Assembly (NCBI RefSeq): GCF_900108485.1
Contig: NZ_FNXF01000009.1
Span: 1-64,000 of the forward strand
DNA: 64,000 nt
Source: Rheinheimera pacifica
GTDB lineage: Bacteria > Pseudomonadota > Gammaproteobacteria > Enterobacterales > Alteromonadaceae
Reading direction: 5' to 3'
The notes under the pieces: model-generated
Database searches by the model: none
Told to the model about the DNA's origin: nothing
Seen by the model: the letters and a program-made list of their open reading frames with translations, nothing else
Shown: piece after piece, positions 7,276-14,210 of the stretch
How the letters are laid out: the number at the start of each line of letters is the position of its first letter
Position numbering within the stretch: position 1 is the first letter of the stretch
Position numbers and translations under genes: made by a program

Positions 7276-7677
7276 ATGGATATCAAGGAATTAAAAAGGC
7301 TTTTAGAGGTACAGGCGGTAACGTTCGTTACTGTGACCAAATCACTTAACTGGCGCTTTGCCGTTCACTACTCGTGTACTGCAAATCTGGTTTACCCGCT
7401 GGGTCACGTTACCCTTACCTTAAAGCACCCTCACACTGCCTCAGAGCTGTTGTTACTGCGTCTGTTAGATGATAATCGTATTCCTTTTCAGTATGAAGAT
7501 TTAACGGCCGCCGCTGGCTTCTTTGTCAGTACAGCCAGCACCGACACGGATAGTCAGCAGCGGCCACCTTGCTCAATCTGCGGCAAAAAACGCTTTAAAA
7601 CCAGTCTTAACTGCTACAACCCCAGCAAGCGCTCTAACAACCGTTGGACCTGCTTACTACAGAGGGATGCGGCATGA
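7276..7677 (+). CDS. Hypothetical phage early protein with C-terminal zinc ribbon
   Basis: A 133-residue protein, the first rightward gene. It starts at ATG 7276 with AAGGG about 9 bp upstream. The body (VTVTKSLNWRFAVHYSCTANLVYPLGHVTLTLKHP) is unrecognised; the C-terminus has CSIC-GKKRF and two further Cys (LNCYN, WTCLL), a possible zinc site. It overlaps the next gene by ATGA, so they are translationally coupled. Position before the replication gene suggests a role in DNA replication or its control. Confidence 0.6.
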   Translation: MDIKELKRLLEVQAVTFVTVTKSLNWRFAVHYSCTANLVYPLGHVTLTLKHPHTASELLLLRLLDDNRIPFQYEDLTAAAGFFVSTASTDTDSQQRPPCSICGKKRFKTSLNCYNPSKRSNNRWTCLLQRDAA

Positions 7678-7889
7678 AAAAGCTAAAGAAACAGCCACCA
7701 GAAGCGCCTATTATCCGCTTCCATTACTGCCCACTGTGCAACAGCCGTAGCGTGGTTAGCACCGTACAGCAGCACCCTGATGATACTTTCACACTGTGCA
7801 AGCATACCTGTGATAACTGCGGCCACATTGCTAAAGAGTTTCCGTTATCCGGTCATCAAAAATTATCCACAGAAACGGTGGATAACTAA
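7674..7889 (+). CDS. Small zinc-ribbon phage protein
   Basis: A 71-residue protein starting at ATG 7674, four bases inside the previous gene, with AGAGGG 7 bp upstream. Two CxxC knuckles (YCPLCNS and TCDNCGH) about 29 residues apart make a classic zinc ribbon, a fold often used for nucleic-acid binding. The N-terminus is Lys-rich (MKKLKKQPP). A longer frame from 7644 has no ribosome site. Function unknown; perhaps an accessory replication or regulatory factor. Confidence 0.7.
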   Translation: MKKLKKQPPEAPIIRFHYCPLCNSRSVVSTVQQHPDDTFTLCKHTCDNCGHIAKEFPLSGHQKLSTETVDN

Positions 7890-8059
7890 TGGATAGCTTT
7901 AATCAGTTTGTCGCGAACTGGAAAGAAGACCCGCCTCTGATGCTGATTATTACCCTTATTGTTTTGTGCATCTATGCCTTAGTGGCAGCTTCTTTTGCCT
8001 TCTTTTTTGCTTTTTCGCTCGCGTACTGGCTTTCTGAATTTGGTATCACCTTATGTTAG
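7889..8059 (+). CDS. Small single-span membrane protein of the prophage
   Basis: A 56-residue ORF beginning MDSFNQFVANWKEDPP, followed by about 33 strongly hydrophobic residues (LMLIITLIVLCIYALVAASF and onward) and a short tail WLSEFGITLC. Its ATG overlaps the previous stop (TAATG) and its end overlaps the start of the replication gene by 7 bp, so it sits in a tightly coupled chain and is very likely real. It may be a minor membrane protein; its place before the replication gene is unusual for a virion component. Confidence 0.6.
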   Translation: MDSFNQFVANWKEDPPLMLIITLIVLCIYALVAASFAFFFAFSLAYWLSEFGITLC

Positions 8060-9303
8060 ATATGGCCGGGATCAGCATTCCATTCCTATCTGAACACGTT
8101 GCCGAAACTGACCACGGCGGCCTGCTCAGAAACATTGAGTTCCTGTGTGCTGAATTAGGCATGACACTGGAAGGCGAAGTGTTTTGGGAGAACGGTCAGC
8201 GTAATGTCCAGCGCCTACGCCACAAGTTTGAAAGCCTGCCAAGCTCATTTGCGTCACTGGCCTATAAGGTTACAGACGGCACCGATTTTAAGCGCTGGCC
8301 CTATGTGCGCATTTCTGGCTGTCCTGCCAAGCTGCTGCAAGGGCATAACGTATATGGCTCAGATAACGCTGATTTGTGCATTATGTCACTGGTCGAAGCC
8401 TTTACCCTGGCATTTCCTGAGTTATCAACATCACTTGATTGGTTTCACGCCACCATTGATTTCATTGACGTCACCTACTCCGCCCAGGTTGAAAACGAAG
8501 TTGTGGCCCAGCAGGTAATAGACACTTTGCGCCATTTAAATTACGGCCAGACACGGCTAAGCGCTGACCATAAGAAGTTTAAAACCACCATTTACTGGAA
8601 CAAAGGCAGCGAGCACAAAGAGCTTAAAGCCTATTTAAAACTGCCGGAGCTGGATAACCAGATTAAGCAACTTACCCGCAAATGGGTTAATGAGAAGCAC
8701 GATCACCTTAAATACCAAATTGAACAGATAACAAAGCCGCACATCAGAGAAGCGGCAACCGGCGCTGTACGTTTTGAAGCCCGGCTTAAGTCCCGCTGGC
8801 TAACTGCTAACGGCATTCCATGCACACTTGCATATTTTACCAATCCAGAAAATCAACCTGACTTCCCAGCATTATGGGCAAAAGCATTTAACGACATATT
8901 TAGAACATTCGCAGGTGCCACTATGAACGCACACGACAACACCGAAGTATTGAACCAATTACGCGCTATACACTTTCGCATGACACCGAACGGCAACATT
9001 TCCTACGCCAAAGCTGAAACGCTATATGACCTATACACCGCGATAATGAAAGACGGCTTTAAAAAGACTAAAGACCGTATTTGCGAACGCTCACGCGCCA
9101 CATGGAAACGCAAAATAGACGACTTGCAAAGCGCCGGTTTGTCTCTTGCTCAGCTAATGCAATTTACTGGCGAAAACGCCAACGTCATACCGCTAATTCG
9201 CTTGATTAACGTCGATTTTGCTAACCAGTTACCCGCAGATTTTACCGAACCGCTGCCATTATCGCGGCAGCTTAAACAACCTCAGTTACGACTGGCATCT
9301 TAG
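8053..9303 (+). CDS. Phage replication initiation protein (II/X family, RstA-like)
   Basis: A 416-residue protein. It has features of the phage/plasmid replication protein II/X (Phage_CRI/Phage_X) family: LDWFHATIDFIDVTYSAQ, LRHLNYGQTRL, KTTIYWNKGSEHKELKAYLK, AVRFEARLKSRWL. These proteins nick the origin of the replicative form to start rolling-circle replication of the single-stranded genome. The ATG at 8053 overlaps the membrane ORF; a second ATG at 8062 is equally possible, and neither has a clear ribosome site, so translation is likely coupled. The length is close to that of f1 pII (410 aa). The nicking origin should lie in the prophage non-coding region. Confidence 0.85.
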   Translation: MLDMAGISIPFLSEHVAETDHGGLLRNIEFLCAELGMTLEGEVFWENGQRNVQRLRHKFESLPSSFASLAYKVTDGTDFKRWPYVRISGCPAKLLQGHNVYGSDNADLCIMSLVEAFTLAFPELSTSLDWFHATIDFIDVTYSAQVENEVVAQQVIDTLRHLNYGQTRLSADHKKFKTTIYWNKGSEHKELKAYLKLPELDNQIKQLTRKWVNEKHDHLKYQIEQITKPHIREAATGAVRFEARLKSRWLTANGIPCTLAYFTNPENQPDFPALWAKAFNDIFRTFAGATMNAHDNTEVLNQLRAIHFRMTPNGNISYAKAETLYDLYTAIMKDGFKKTKDRICERSRATWKRKIDDLQSAGLSLAQLMQFTGENANVIPLIRLINVDFANQLPADFTEPLPLSRQLKQPQLRLAS

Positions 9304-9314
9304 GAAATACCACC

Positions 9315-9683
9315 ATGAAACAATTACAAACCGGATTATTCGCTCACGGCATTTTTAAAGGCTTCGTTAACAAACAAGGCAGACCAAATGCCCAGGGCAT
9401 TGCCAAAAGCCGCCTTACTTGTGCGGTAGAAGTTTTAACTCATACAGAGTTTGGCCCCGTTACTGAAATGAAAGTGTTCGGCGTTAATGATGACCTCGTT
9501 CAGGCCGGTATACCGCCTCGCATGTCCACCCTGCAGGATAAACCGGTAATGCTGCCCTTCACTATCCGCGAATGGGAGTTCAACGGCAAAAGCGGTGTCT
9601 CTGTAAACCTTTGTTTTTCCATTAAACAGCTTCTTGACGCTGATGCAGTGCTTATCAAGCACACGGACGCTAAGGCCGCGTAA
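9315..9683 (+). CDS. Phage single-stranded DNA-binding protein (pV/RstB-like)
   Basis: A 122-residue protein between the replication and coat genes, the usual place of the pV-type ssDNA-binding protein that coats new viral strands before packaging. The sequence (KSRLTCAVEVLTHTEFGPVTEMKVFG, PFTIREWEFNGKSGVSVNLC) suits an OB-like beta barrel. No ribosome site better than the weak TAGGAA is visible at the start. The gene overlaps the next small ORF through TAATG. Assignment rests on size, position and fold-like pattern. Confidence 0.7.
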   Translation: MKQLQTGLFAHGIFKGFVNKQGRPNAQGIAKSRLTCAVEVLTHTEFGPVTEMKVFGVNDDLVQAGIPPRMSTLQDKPVMLPFTIREWEFNGKSGVSVNLCFSIKQLLDADAVLIKHTDAKAA

Positions 9684-9802
9684 TGGAAACCGTAACATTC
9701 GACCCAGACCAAGTTGAATACATTCTCACCGCCATTTTAACAATGGCGGCATGTATCTCGGCTTTTCTGGGTTTCAATGCGTGGGAGTCAGTCGCCAAAT
9801 GA
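9683..9802 (+). CDS. Small phage membrane protein, candidate minor coat (pVII/pIX-like)
   Basis: A 39-residue ORF, METVTFDPDQVEYILTAILT then MAACISAFLGFNAWESVAK, with one membrane span. It starts within the stop of the ssDNA-binding gene (TAATG) and overlaps the next ORF at its end. In f1 the two minor coat genes VII and IX (33 and 32 aa) occupy exactly this position between gene V and gene VIII, which supports the call. Confidence 0.6.
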   Translation: METVTFDPDQVEYILTAILTMAACISAFLGFNAWESVAK

Positions 9803-9912
9803 TGACCCCCACATTTATCAGCGGCGTGTTATTCGCTGCATACGCTAGTGGCTGGGCAGTCGGTGCGGGTTGGTATCTCCTTCGTCGCTTCGTCTGGACA
9901 GCCACAAATTAA
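9799..9912 (+). CDS. Small phage membrane protein, candidate minor coat (pIX/pVII-like)
   Basis: A 37-residue ORF (MMTPTFISGVLFAAYASGWA, VGAGWYLLRRFVWTATN) with one hydrophobic span and a basic C-terminal side. Its start codon overlaps the stop of the preceding ORF (ATGATGA); the second ATG at 9802 is an alternative. It ends 22 bp before the major coat gene. Size, topology and position match a filamentous-phage minor coat protein that starts assembly. Confidence 0.6.
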   Translation: MMTPTFISGVLFAAYASGWAVGAGWYLLRRFVWTATN

Positions 9913-9934
9913 ACCAAAACTGGAGTAATCCGAT

Positions 9935-10141
9935 ATGAAAAATCTGAAACAAAAAGCGGTATTAGCCGCAATGTTATTGTTAAGTTCCACTGCCGCTATG
10001 GCTGATGTCTCTGCTGCATTAGAAGCGGTGGAAGCCGATATAAGCTCATTTGCATCTGCTGGCTGGGGCTTTGCTACGGCCGTTGTTGTTGCTTTGACCG
10101 GCATCAAGTTGTTTAAGAAGTTTGTTGGTCGCGCGACCTAA
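9935..10141 (+). CDS. Major coat protein, pVIII-like
   Basis: A 68-residue precursor. The signal peptide (MKNLKQKAVLAAMLLLSSTA, AMA) is cut after residue 23. The ~45-residue mature protein has the standard layout of a filamentous-phage coat: acidic amphipathic N-terminus (DVSAALEAVEADISSFA), one membrane helix (WGFATAVVVALTGIKLF) and a basic DNA-facing end (KKFVGRAT). A GGAG ribosome site lies about 9-10 bp upstream of the ATG. It is the main virion protein, stored in the inner membrane before assembly. Confidence 0.9.
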   Translation: MKNLKQKAVLAAMLLLSSTAAMADVSAALEAVEADISSFASAGWGFATAVVVALTGIKLFKKFVGRAT

Positions 10142-10158
10142 AACCGAAGGCTCCAGAC

Positions 10159-11517
10159 ATGAAAACGTTAATGTTATTTATCGCCTTAACTGCTTCTGTC
10201 TGGAGCAGTTTTTCGTATTCAGAATCACTGGAAGTTTATATTAGCCGTTTTTCCAATGAGGGCTCCACTTACAACAACTGCTCGTCGTCTAACGTCTGCT
10301 ACCAGACTTTTTACATGCCTGTTTCCGCAACAAATGACGATTTAAAAACACAGTATCTTTTTCAAATAACCAATATTACTTATTCTAATAAATCCTGTCA
10401 CATGGATGGGCCTTCTAGATTTTTCCGTTGCCCGGAAGCATCTTCTTTAAGGTCGTACTTTACTTTTACAGCTACAAACTCACCCGCTGAACCTACCCAA
10501 ACCTGTAAAACTGTTGAAGGCGCATTTATAGACGGCTATCACAATTCTGAAAACGATTTCTGCGCCATCGTAGGCAGCACAGGCGGTTCAAACCCTCAGC
10601 CTCTCATGTGTGTTGCAAAAAATTTAGCTGAGATACCTGCAAACTCTGGCAATTTTCAGCATACGATAAGCGCTAATGATTGCAACTCACCTACCGGCCC
10701 CATTGCTCCTGATGGTGATGGCACAGACCCTGGCGAACCCTGCACAGAAAACTGCGAACCCACAAATCCCGAAACACCCCCAGGTGGCGGTGATGATGGC
10801 TCAGAAATACCCGACACGGGCGGTGGCTCTAACTCCAGTAACACATCCGTTACCGGCAGCATTACCGATAGCCAGGGCAATATTACTAACATCAACCTGA
10901 CAATGGATCAGGATTTCAGCCCCATAACCAACCGGCAGAATGAAACAAACGAGCGCTTAAAAGCCGAAAACCAGAACAGTTCAACCATCATTGACCGGCT
11001 AAATGACATTATCAAAGGCGGCACTGATAATGGTAAAAAACTTGATGGCATTAAAGACGCCATAACCGGCCTTGGCGAAGGTGAAGATACAGACTTATCC
11101 GGAATTGAGGGCAAATTAGACGGTATCAAAGAAGGCATCGACGGCATTAAAGATGGCATGGGAACCTCACAAGACGGTGAGGATGCCGCCAACAACGTAG
11201 ACCTTCCTGATGTAGAAAAAGCTATCAATGATGGCTATGACGCCATTATGGACGCCATAAATTCTGATGCAAATAACCAAGTAACAGATGGTCTGCAGAA
11301 TGTCGGCACCGGCTTAACCGCATTTGAATCTATTCCGCAAATTTTCGCGCTGGCCAGTGAAAACTGTGGCCCTCTTAACTTTGGCGATATACGAATGGAT
11401 CTCTGCCCTTATGCTTCCACATCGTCTTATGTGCTTACGTGGGTATTAACCATCTTAACCATTATTTTCATTGTTTTTAGTGTCGTTTCCGATATCAAAA
11501 AAATAAGGATGACCTGA
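10159..11517 (+). CDS. Minor coat / host-adsorption protein, pIII-like (TspB-type)
   Basis: A 452-residue exported protein. The order is: signal peptide (to about FSYS-ES); a Cys-rich N-terminal domain of ~150 residues that probably binds the host receptor; a Pro/Gly/Asp-rich linker (about 180-230, GDGTDPGEPCTENCEP); a segment with repeated 'LDGIK' and 'DGIKDGM' units likely to be helical; a conserved Cys pair near the end (ENCGPLNF, DLCPY); and a C-terminal membrane anchor (YVLTWVLTILTIIFIVFSVV). This matches the pIII/TspB layout of inoviruses. The N-terminal domain sets host range and is usually the most variable part. Confidence 0.82.
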   Translation: MKTLMLFIALTASVWSSFSYSESLEVYISRFSNEGSTYNNCSSSNVCYQTFYMPVSATNDDLKTQYLFQITNITYSNKSCHMDGPSRFFRCPEASSLRSYFTFTATNSPAEPTQTCKTVEGAFIDGYHNSENDFCAIVGSTGGSNPQPLMCVAKNLAEIPANSGNFQHTISANDCNSPTGPIAPDGDGTDPGEPCTENCEPTNPETPPGGGDDGSEIPDTGGGSNSSNTSVTGSITDSQGNITNINLTMDQDFSPITNRQNETNERLKAENQNSSTIIDRLNDIIKGGTDNGKKLDGIKDAITGLGEGEDTDLSGIEGKLDGIKEGIDGIKDGMGTSQDGEDAANNVDLPDVEKAINDGYDAIMDAINSDANNQVTDGLQNVGTGLTAFESIPQIFALASENCGPLNFGDIRMDLCPYASTSSYVLTWVLTILTIIFIVFSVVSDIKKIRMT

Positions 11518-11518
11518 T

Positions 11519-11884
11519 ATGCCAGTTATTGCTTTTTTAGGTGCTATGTTCAGCAAAATAGGCCAGTGGTTTCTTGTTAAATGGATTACAGGCGCCCTTA
11601 GAACTGTTGCTATTTATACCGTGCTTATTGCCGCTTATGGCACAGCTGCATTTTCTTTTATAAGTCTGGCTAATAACATGCTGCTATCTTGGGTTAACGG
11701 TTTATCTCCCGTTGGACAGCTTATTTTTAGTAGCTTTGCTGCATTTTTACCTCCAAACATGCCCTATTTGCTAACCGGTGTTTTGACCTATTTACTCTTT
11801 AGTGCGGCGTTTCATCTCACTATTGAAATTGCCAAGTTAAAAGCAGAATGGGCAGAAAAAGCCCTTGGCAGCTTCAAGGCGTAA
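11519..11884 (+). CDS. DUF2523 membrane protein, pVI-like minor coat
   Basis: A 121-residue protein with three hydrophobic spans (TVAIYTVLIAAYGTAAFSFI, LIFSSFAAFLPPNMPYLLTG, YLLFSAAFHLTIEI). Position directly between pIII and Zot/pI, and the size, fit DUF2523, the pVI equivalent that closes the virion end together with pIII. It starts one base after the pIII stop and ends 3 bp before zot, so the three genes are one translational unit. Confidence 0.82.
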   Translation: MPVIAFLGAMFSKIGQWFLVKWITGALRTVAIYTVLIAAYGTAAFSFISLANNMLLSWVNGLSPVGQLIFSSFAAFLPPNMPYLLTGVLTYLLFSAAFHLTIEIAKLKAEWAEKALGSFKA

Positions 11885-11887
11885 TGT

Positions 11888-13114
11888 ATGCCGGTATGGG
11901 TTGTTACAGGCAAGCTGGGTGCTGGCAAATCGCTAATGAGCGTCAGCCGCATTCAGAAGTATTTGCTTGAAGGGCGCAAGGTTGCTACCAACCTTAATAT
12001 TTTTCCTGAGCATATGCTTGGCATGGATAAGAAGCACACAGAGCTTTACCGCCTGCCCGATATCCCTACGATTACCGACCTGCAAGCCCTTCCCCGCGGC
12101 TATAACGATGAAAAAATAGATGAAAGCAAAAATGGCCTGCTGGTGCTTGATGAATGCGGCATTTTTCTTAACTCCCGGGGCTGGAATGACCCCGGCCGCA
12201 AAGAGGTCAATGCGTTTTTTAAATTGCTTCGCAAACTGCGCTGGGATGCCGTTTTCATCATTCAGGACATAGAGAACCTAGACGCCGATGCCAGGCGCAC
12301 CATAGCCGAACACGTTGTTTACTGTCGGCGCATGGATAGAATGAAAATACCCATTGTCAGCGCCCTGTTTAAGCTGTTTACCACTTACGATTTGCCATTG
12401 CCATCAGTACACCTTGGCATTGTGAAATACGGAACTGAATTAAACAGCCTGACTGTTGACCGCTGGACATACTACGGTAGCAGCTTGTATGACGCTTATG
12501 ACACCGAGCAACTCTTTAGCACCACAGAAAACTTAGGGGCCATAGATGGCCTAACAACCATTTTACCGACCTACTACACCCATGGCCGATACATCAGCAA
12601 AAAGCAGAGGTTTATCAATGCAATTAGGAACTTCAAAGCCAAAGGCATTCATTTTTTTTCATTTGGGGCATTAGCTGCAGCATTCACCGTTAATGCCCTT
12701 GTCACGTTTGAACCAGAAGCCCCGCAAAAAGGCATATTCACCTGCAATGACACGTACAAAGCGCTTTATGGCTCATGCAGTGCCAAAGCGATAGCGCCGT
12801 ATGAATACTACTATCCAAAGCCAGAAAAGCAGGACGACAAAGCCGAAACTGAGTCACAGGCAACAGAGCCTGGACAATCACAGGTCATTTACATGGCCGG
12901 CTGGCAGCTCACCAATAAAGGTTGGCAGGTCAATTTTGTTGACGACACCGGAGCGCCTTACTACCCGTTAAGCTACCGGGTTAGAGAAATGGGCCAGTGT
13001 GTGGCCAGAATACAGATAGAAGGCGTGACACAGCGCCTGACTTGCATGCCAAACAAGCTGGCGTTTAGCCAGCCGCCTAAGCCGGTTGATTTAGAACCTG
13101 CAGCCCAGCTTTGA
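11888..13114 (+). CDS. zot: Zot-domain assembly ATPase, pI-like
   Basis: A 408-residue protein. Walker A is at residues 8-15 (GKLGAGKS) and Walker B is GLLVLDECG near residue 90. A membrane span follows at about 255 (FSFGALAAAFTVNALVTF), leaving a C-terminal periplasmic part with Cys pairs (FTCNDTYKALYGSCSAKA). This is the inner-membrane motor that drives virion extrusion. The 'zonula occludens toxin' name comes from the CTXphi homologue; nothing here indicates toxicity. It is the last gene of the operon and is followed at once by a long imperfect hairpin. Confidence 0.9.
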   Translation: MPVWVVTGKLGAGKSLMSVSRIQKYLLEGRKVATNLNIFPEHMLGMDKKHTELYRLPDIPTITDLQALPRGYNDEKIDESKNGLLVLDECGIFLNSRGWNDPGRKEVNAFFKLLRKLRWDAVFIIQDIENLDADARRTIAEHVVYCRRMDRMKIPIVSALFKLFTTYDLPLPSVHLGIVKYGTELNSLTVDRWTYYGSSLYDAYDTEQLFSTTENLGAIDGLTTILPTYYTHGRYISKKQRFINAIRNFKAKGIHFFSFGALAAAFTVNALVTFEPEAPQKGIFTCNDTYKALYGSCSAKAIAPYEYYYPKPEKQDDKAETESQATEPGQSQVIYMAGWQLTNKGWQVNFVDDTGAPYYPLSYRVREMGQCVARIQIEGVTQRLTCMPNKLAFSQPPKPVDLEPAAQL

Positions 13115-13148
13115 GCGTGCCCATGCCCCTTTATGGGGTTGGGTACGC
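13115..13148. repeat. Imperfect hairpin directly after zot; terminator or packaging-signal candidate
   Basis: GCGT, CCC and CCCC on the left pair with GGGG, GGG and ACGC on the right around a short TTTA loop, with small internal bulges. No T-run follows on the plus strand, so a pure terminator role is doubtful. Filamentous phages carry an imperfect hairpin as packaging signal in the non-coding region, so that is an alternative. Confidence 0.5.
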
Positions 13149-13762
13149 GAGATGCTGGCTGTAGCATCGTTAAACCGCATTCAAACCTGCCACCACTCCC
13201 GCGCGTTGCCATGCACTTAGCCGCTGTTTTCGCCTTAACCTGATGCTGCCACCAATGGCCGAAGGCCATGCAGCGAGCATCGACCGGAGGGAGACGCACA
13301 GCGGGAACCAAACCACCTTTTGGCAGCAGATGTCTTTTTCGCGTAAAACCTGCCCTGAAGTGAATCCGGCGCCGGTTCGCGCTCTGCCGAACCACAGCAG
13401 CGAAGCTGCATAAAAAGCTCTGGCGAAGCCAGGCATTAGATCGCTTTAGCGTTCCGCACAACGTGCGTCATTCTCGCGCCGTCTCCGGCGCCGCGATTTT
13501 CGCGTTTTCCCCCTCTCGGCGCGTCTCCGCGCCCGCGATTTTTCCGGCACGCTAAGCCCTGAAAAAACAACTTTTCTTCCCGATTTGCTAAATTTGGGGT
13601 TAACCCGCAGGGTGGACTACAGTAATAGTCCACTCTTGTTTCATTTTGAAACAAAACTACCCCATTTCACGCTTTTGCTATCACCTGACAAAACGTACAA
13701 AAAAGGCCGGTTTGTGAAAACCAGCCTTTATGCCAATCTAACTATATGATTAATAAGAACTA
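13149..13762. other. Prophage non-coding region, likely holding the replication origin
   Basis: About 600 bp without a believable gene; minus-strand ORFs here have no ribosome sites and look like products of high GC. Visible structure: GC-rich, partly repeated text around 13460-13550 (TCTCCGGCGCCGCGATTTT and TCTCCGCGCCCGCGATTTTT), and an 8-bp perfect hairpin, GTGGACTA at 13612-13619 with TAGTCCAC at 13626-13633 and a 6-base loop. Inoviruses keep plus and minus origins in this position, so the 13612-13633 hairpin is the best nick-site candidate for the II/X protein. Confidence 0.55.
13702..13729 (-). terminator. Hairpin with T-run on the minus strand
   Basis: AAAGGC and GGTTT on the left pair with AAACC and GCCTTT on the right around GTGA, with one mismatch. 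Read on the minus strand it is followed by six T, giving a terminator that would stop transcription entering the prophage from the right. It is also partly symmetric for the plus strand. Confidence 0.5.
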
Positions 13763-13792
13763 ATTTACCATAACAATTACATTATAGGATAT
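13763..13792 (-). other. Degenerate dif-like site; right prophage attachment site
   Basis: ATTTACCATAA, CAATTACA, TTATAGGATAT. Each 11-bp arm differs from the dif at 6767-6794 by one base, but the centre is 8 bp instead of 6. It lies in the same orientation 7 kb from dif with the prophage between, so it is the attL/attR partner carried by the phage. The longer centre may explain how the integrated form stays in place. Confidence 0.8.
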
Positions 13793-13938
13793 GTGGCAGG
13801 GGTTGATAAAACAGCTATTGAAACCATAAAATCCATTTATCACTTCTAATTACCTTTATTATGCTTCCAATAGGCTTTCTATTTTAACTCAGCGCTGTAG
13901 AATGCTGTCATTCGGTATTTCTCTTCAGGTTTTATATT

Positions 13939-14205
13939 ATGGCAATTACCATTCGCCCCAATGATGAGCAACTGGCTATTTTAGCCAAAGCACAGCGTAT
14001 GACGGCTGAACTTACTTACTCCAAAGCTATCTTTAAAGGCCTTGCTGAATATGTGCAGCTGAAAAAAGACTTTGATGAGCTGGAAAAAAAGCATAACGCA
14101 CTGCTAAGTGCGCATGCTGAATTAAAAGACACAGTAACCATGTATGTTATGTCGAAAACCAAACTGGAACGCATGCTGCAAAATGACGCCAAAGCGCAGG
14201 ATTAA
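13939..14205 (+). CDS. Small coiled-coil hypothetical protein
   Basis: An 88-residue protein starting at ATG 13939 behind a weak CAGG site. The N-terminus (MAITIRPNDEQLAILAKAQR, then ELTYSKAIFKGL) resembles a short ribbon-helix-helix-like DNA-binding segment; residues 40-75 (LKKDFDELEKKHNALLSAHAE) form a clear coiled coil. It lies 146 bp right of the dif-like site and ends 5 bp before the stop of convergent nhaP2. No family recognised. It could be a resident gene or cargo of an older element. Confidence 0.5.
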   Translation: MAITIRPNDEQLAILAKAQRMTAELTYSKAIFKGLAEYVQLKKDFDELEKKHNALLSAHAELKDTVTMYVMSKTKLERMLQNDAKAQD

Positions 14206-14210
14206 CAGCG

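Larger units (their letters stand above)
6767..13792 (+). mobile_element. Filamentous (inovirus) prophage integrated at dif
   Basis: A 7.0 kb element bounded by dif (6767-6794) and a degenerate dif-like site (13763-13792). Gene order follows the CTXphi/f1 plan: leftward repressor; then rightward early genes, replication protein (pII/X family), ssDNA-binding protein, small membrane proteins, major coat, pIII-like adhesin, pVI-like protein, Zot/pI ATPase; then a non-coding region. No integrase is encoded, which fits phages that borrow host XerCD. No pIV-like secretin is present, so export would need a host secretin, as for CTXphi. No CTX-type toxin cargo is seen. All core genes are intact, so the prophage may be active. 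Boundaries inferred from the two sites. Confidence 0.88.

Noticed and set aside
11888-13114. Zot as an enterotoxin
   Set aside because: The Walker motifs and position show the phage assembly ATPase; the toxin label belongs to a CTXphi fragment and nothing here supports it.
12973-13654. Minus-strand ORFs of 162, 88 and 72 residues over the end of zot and the prophage non-coding region
   Set aside because: They overlap zot or GC-rich non-coding DNA, lack ribosome sites, and their proteins are Arg/Cys/Trp-rich without domain character.
13793-14205. Extending the prophage to include the 88-residue gene
   Set aside because: It lies outside the right dif-like site, and no further dif-like copy follows it before nhaP2.
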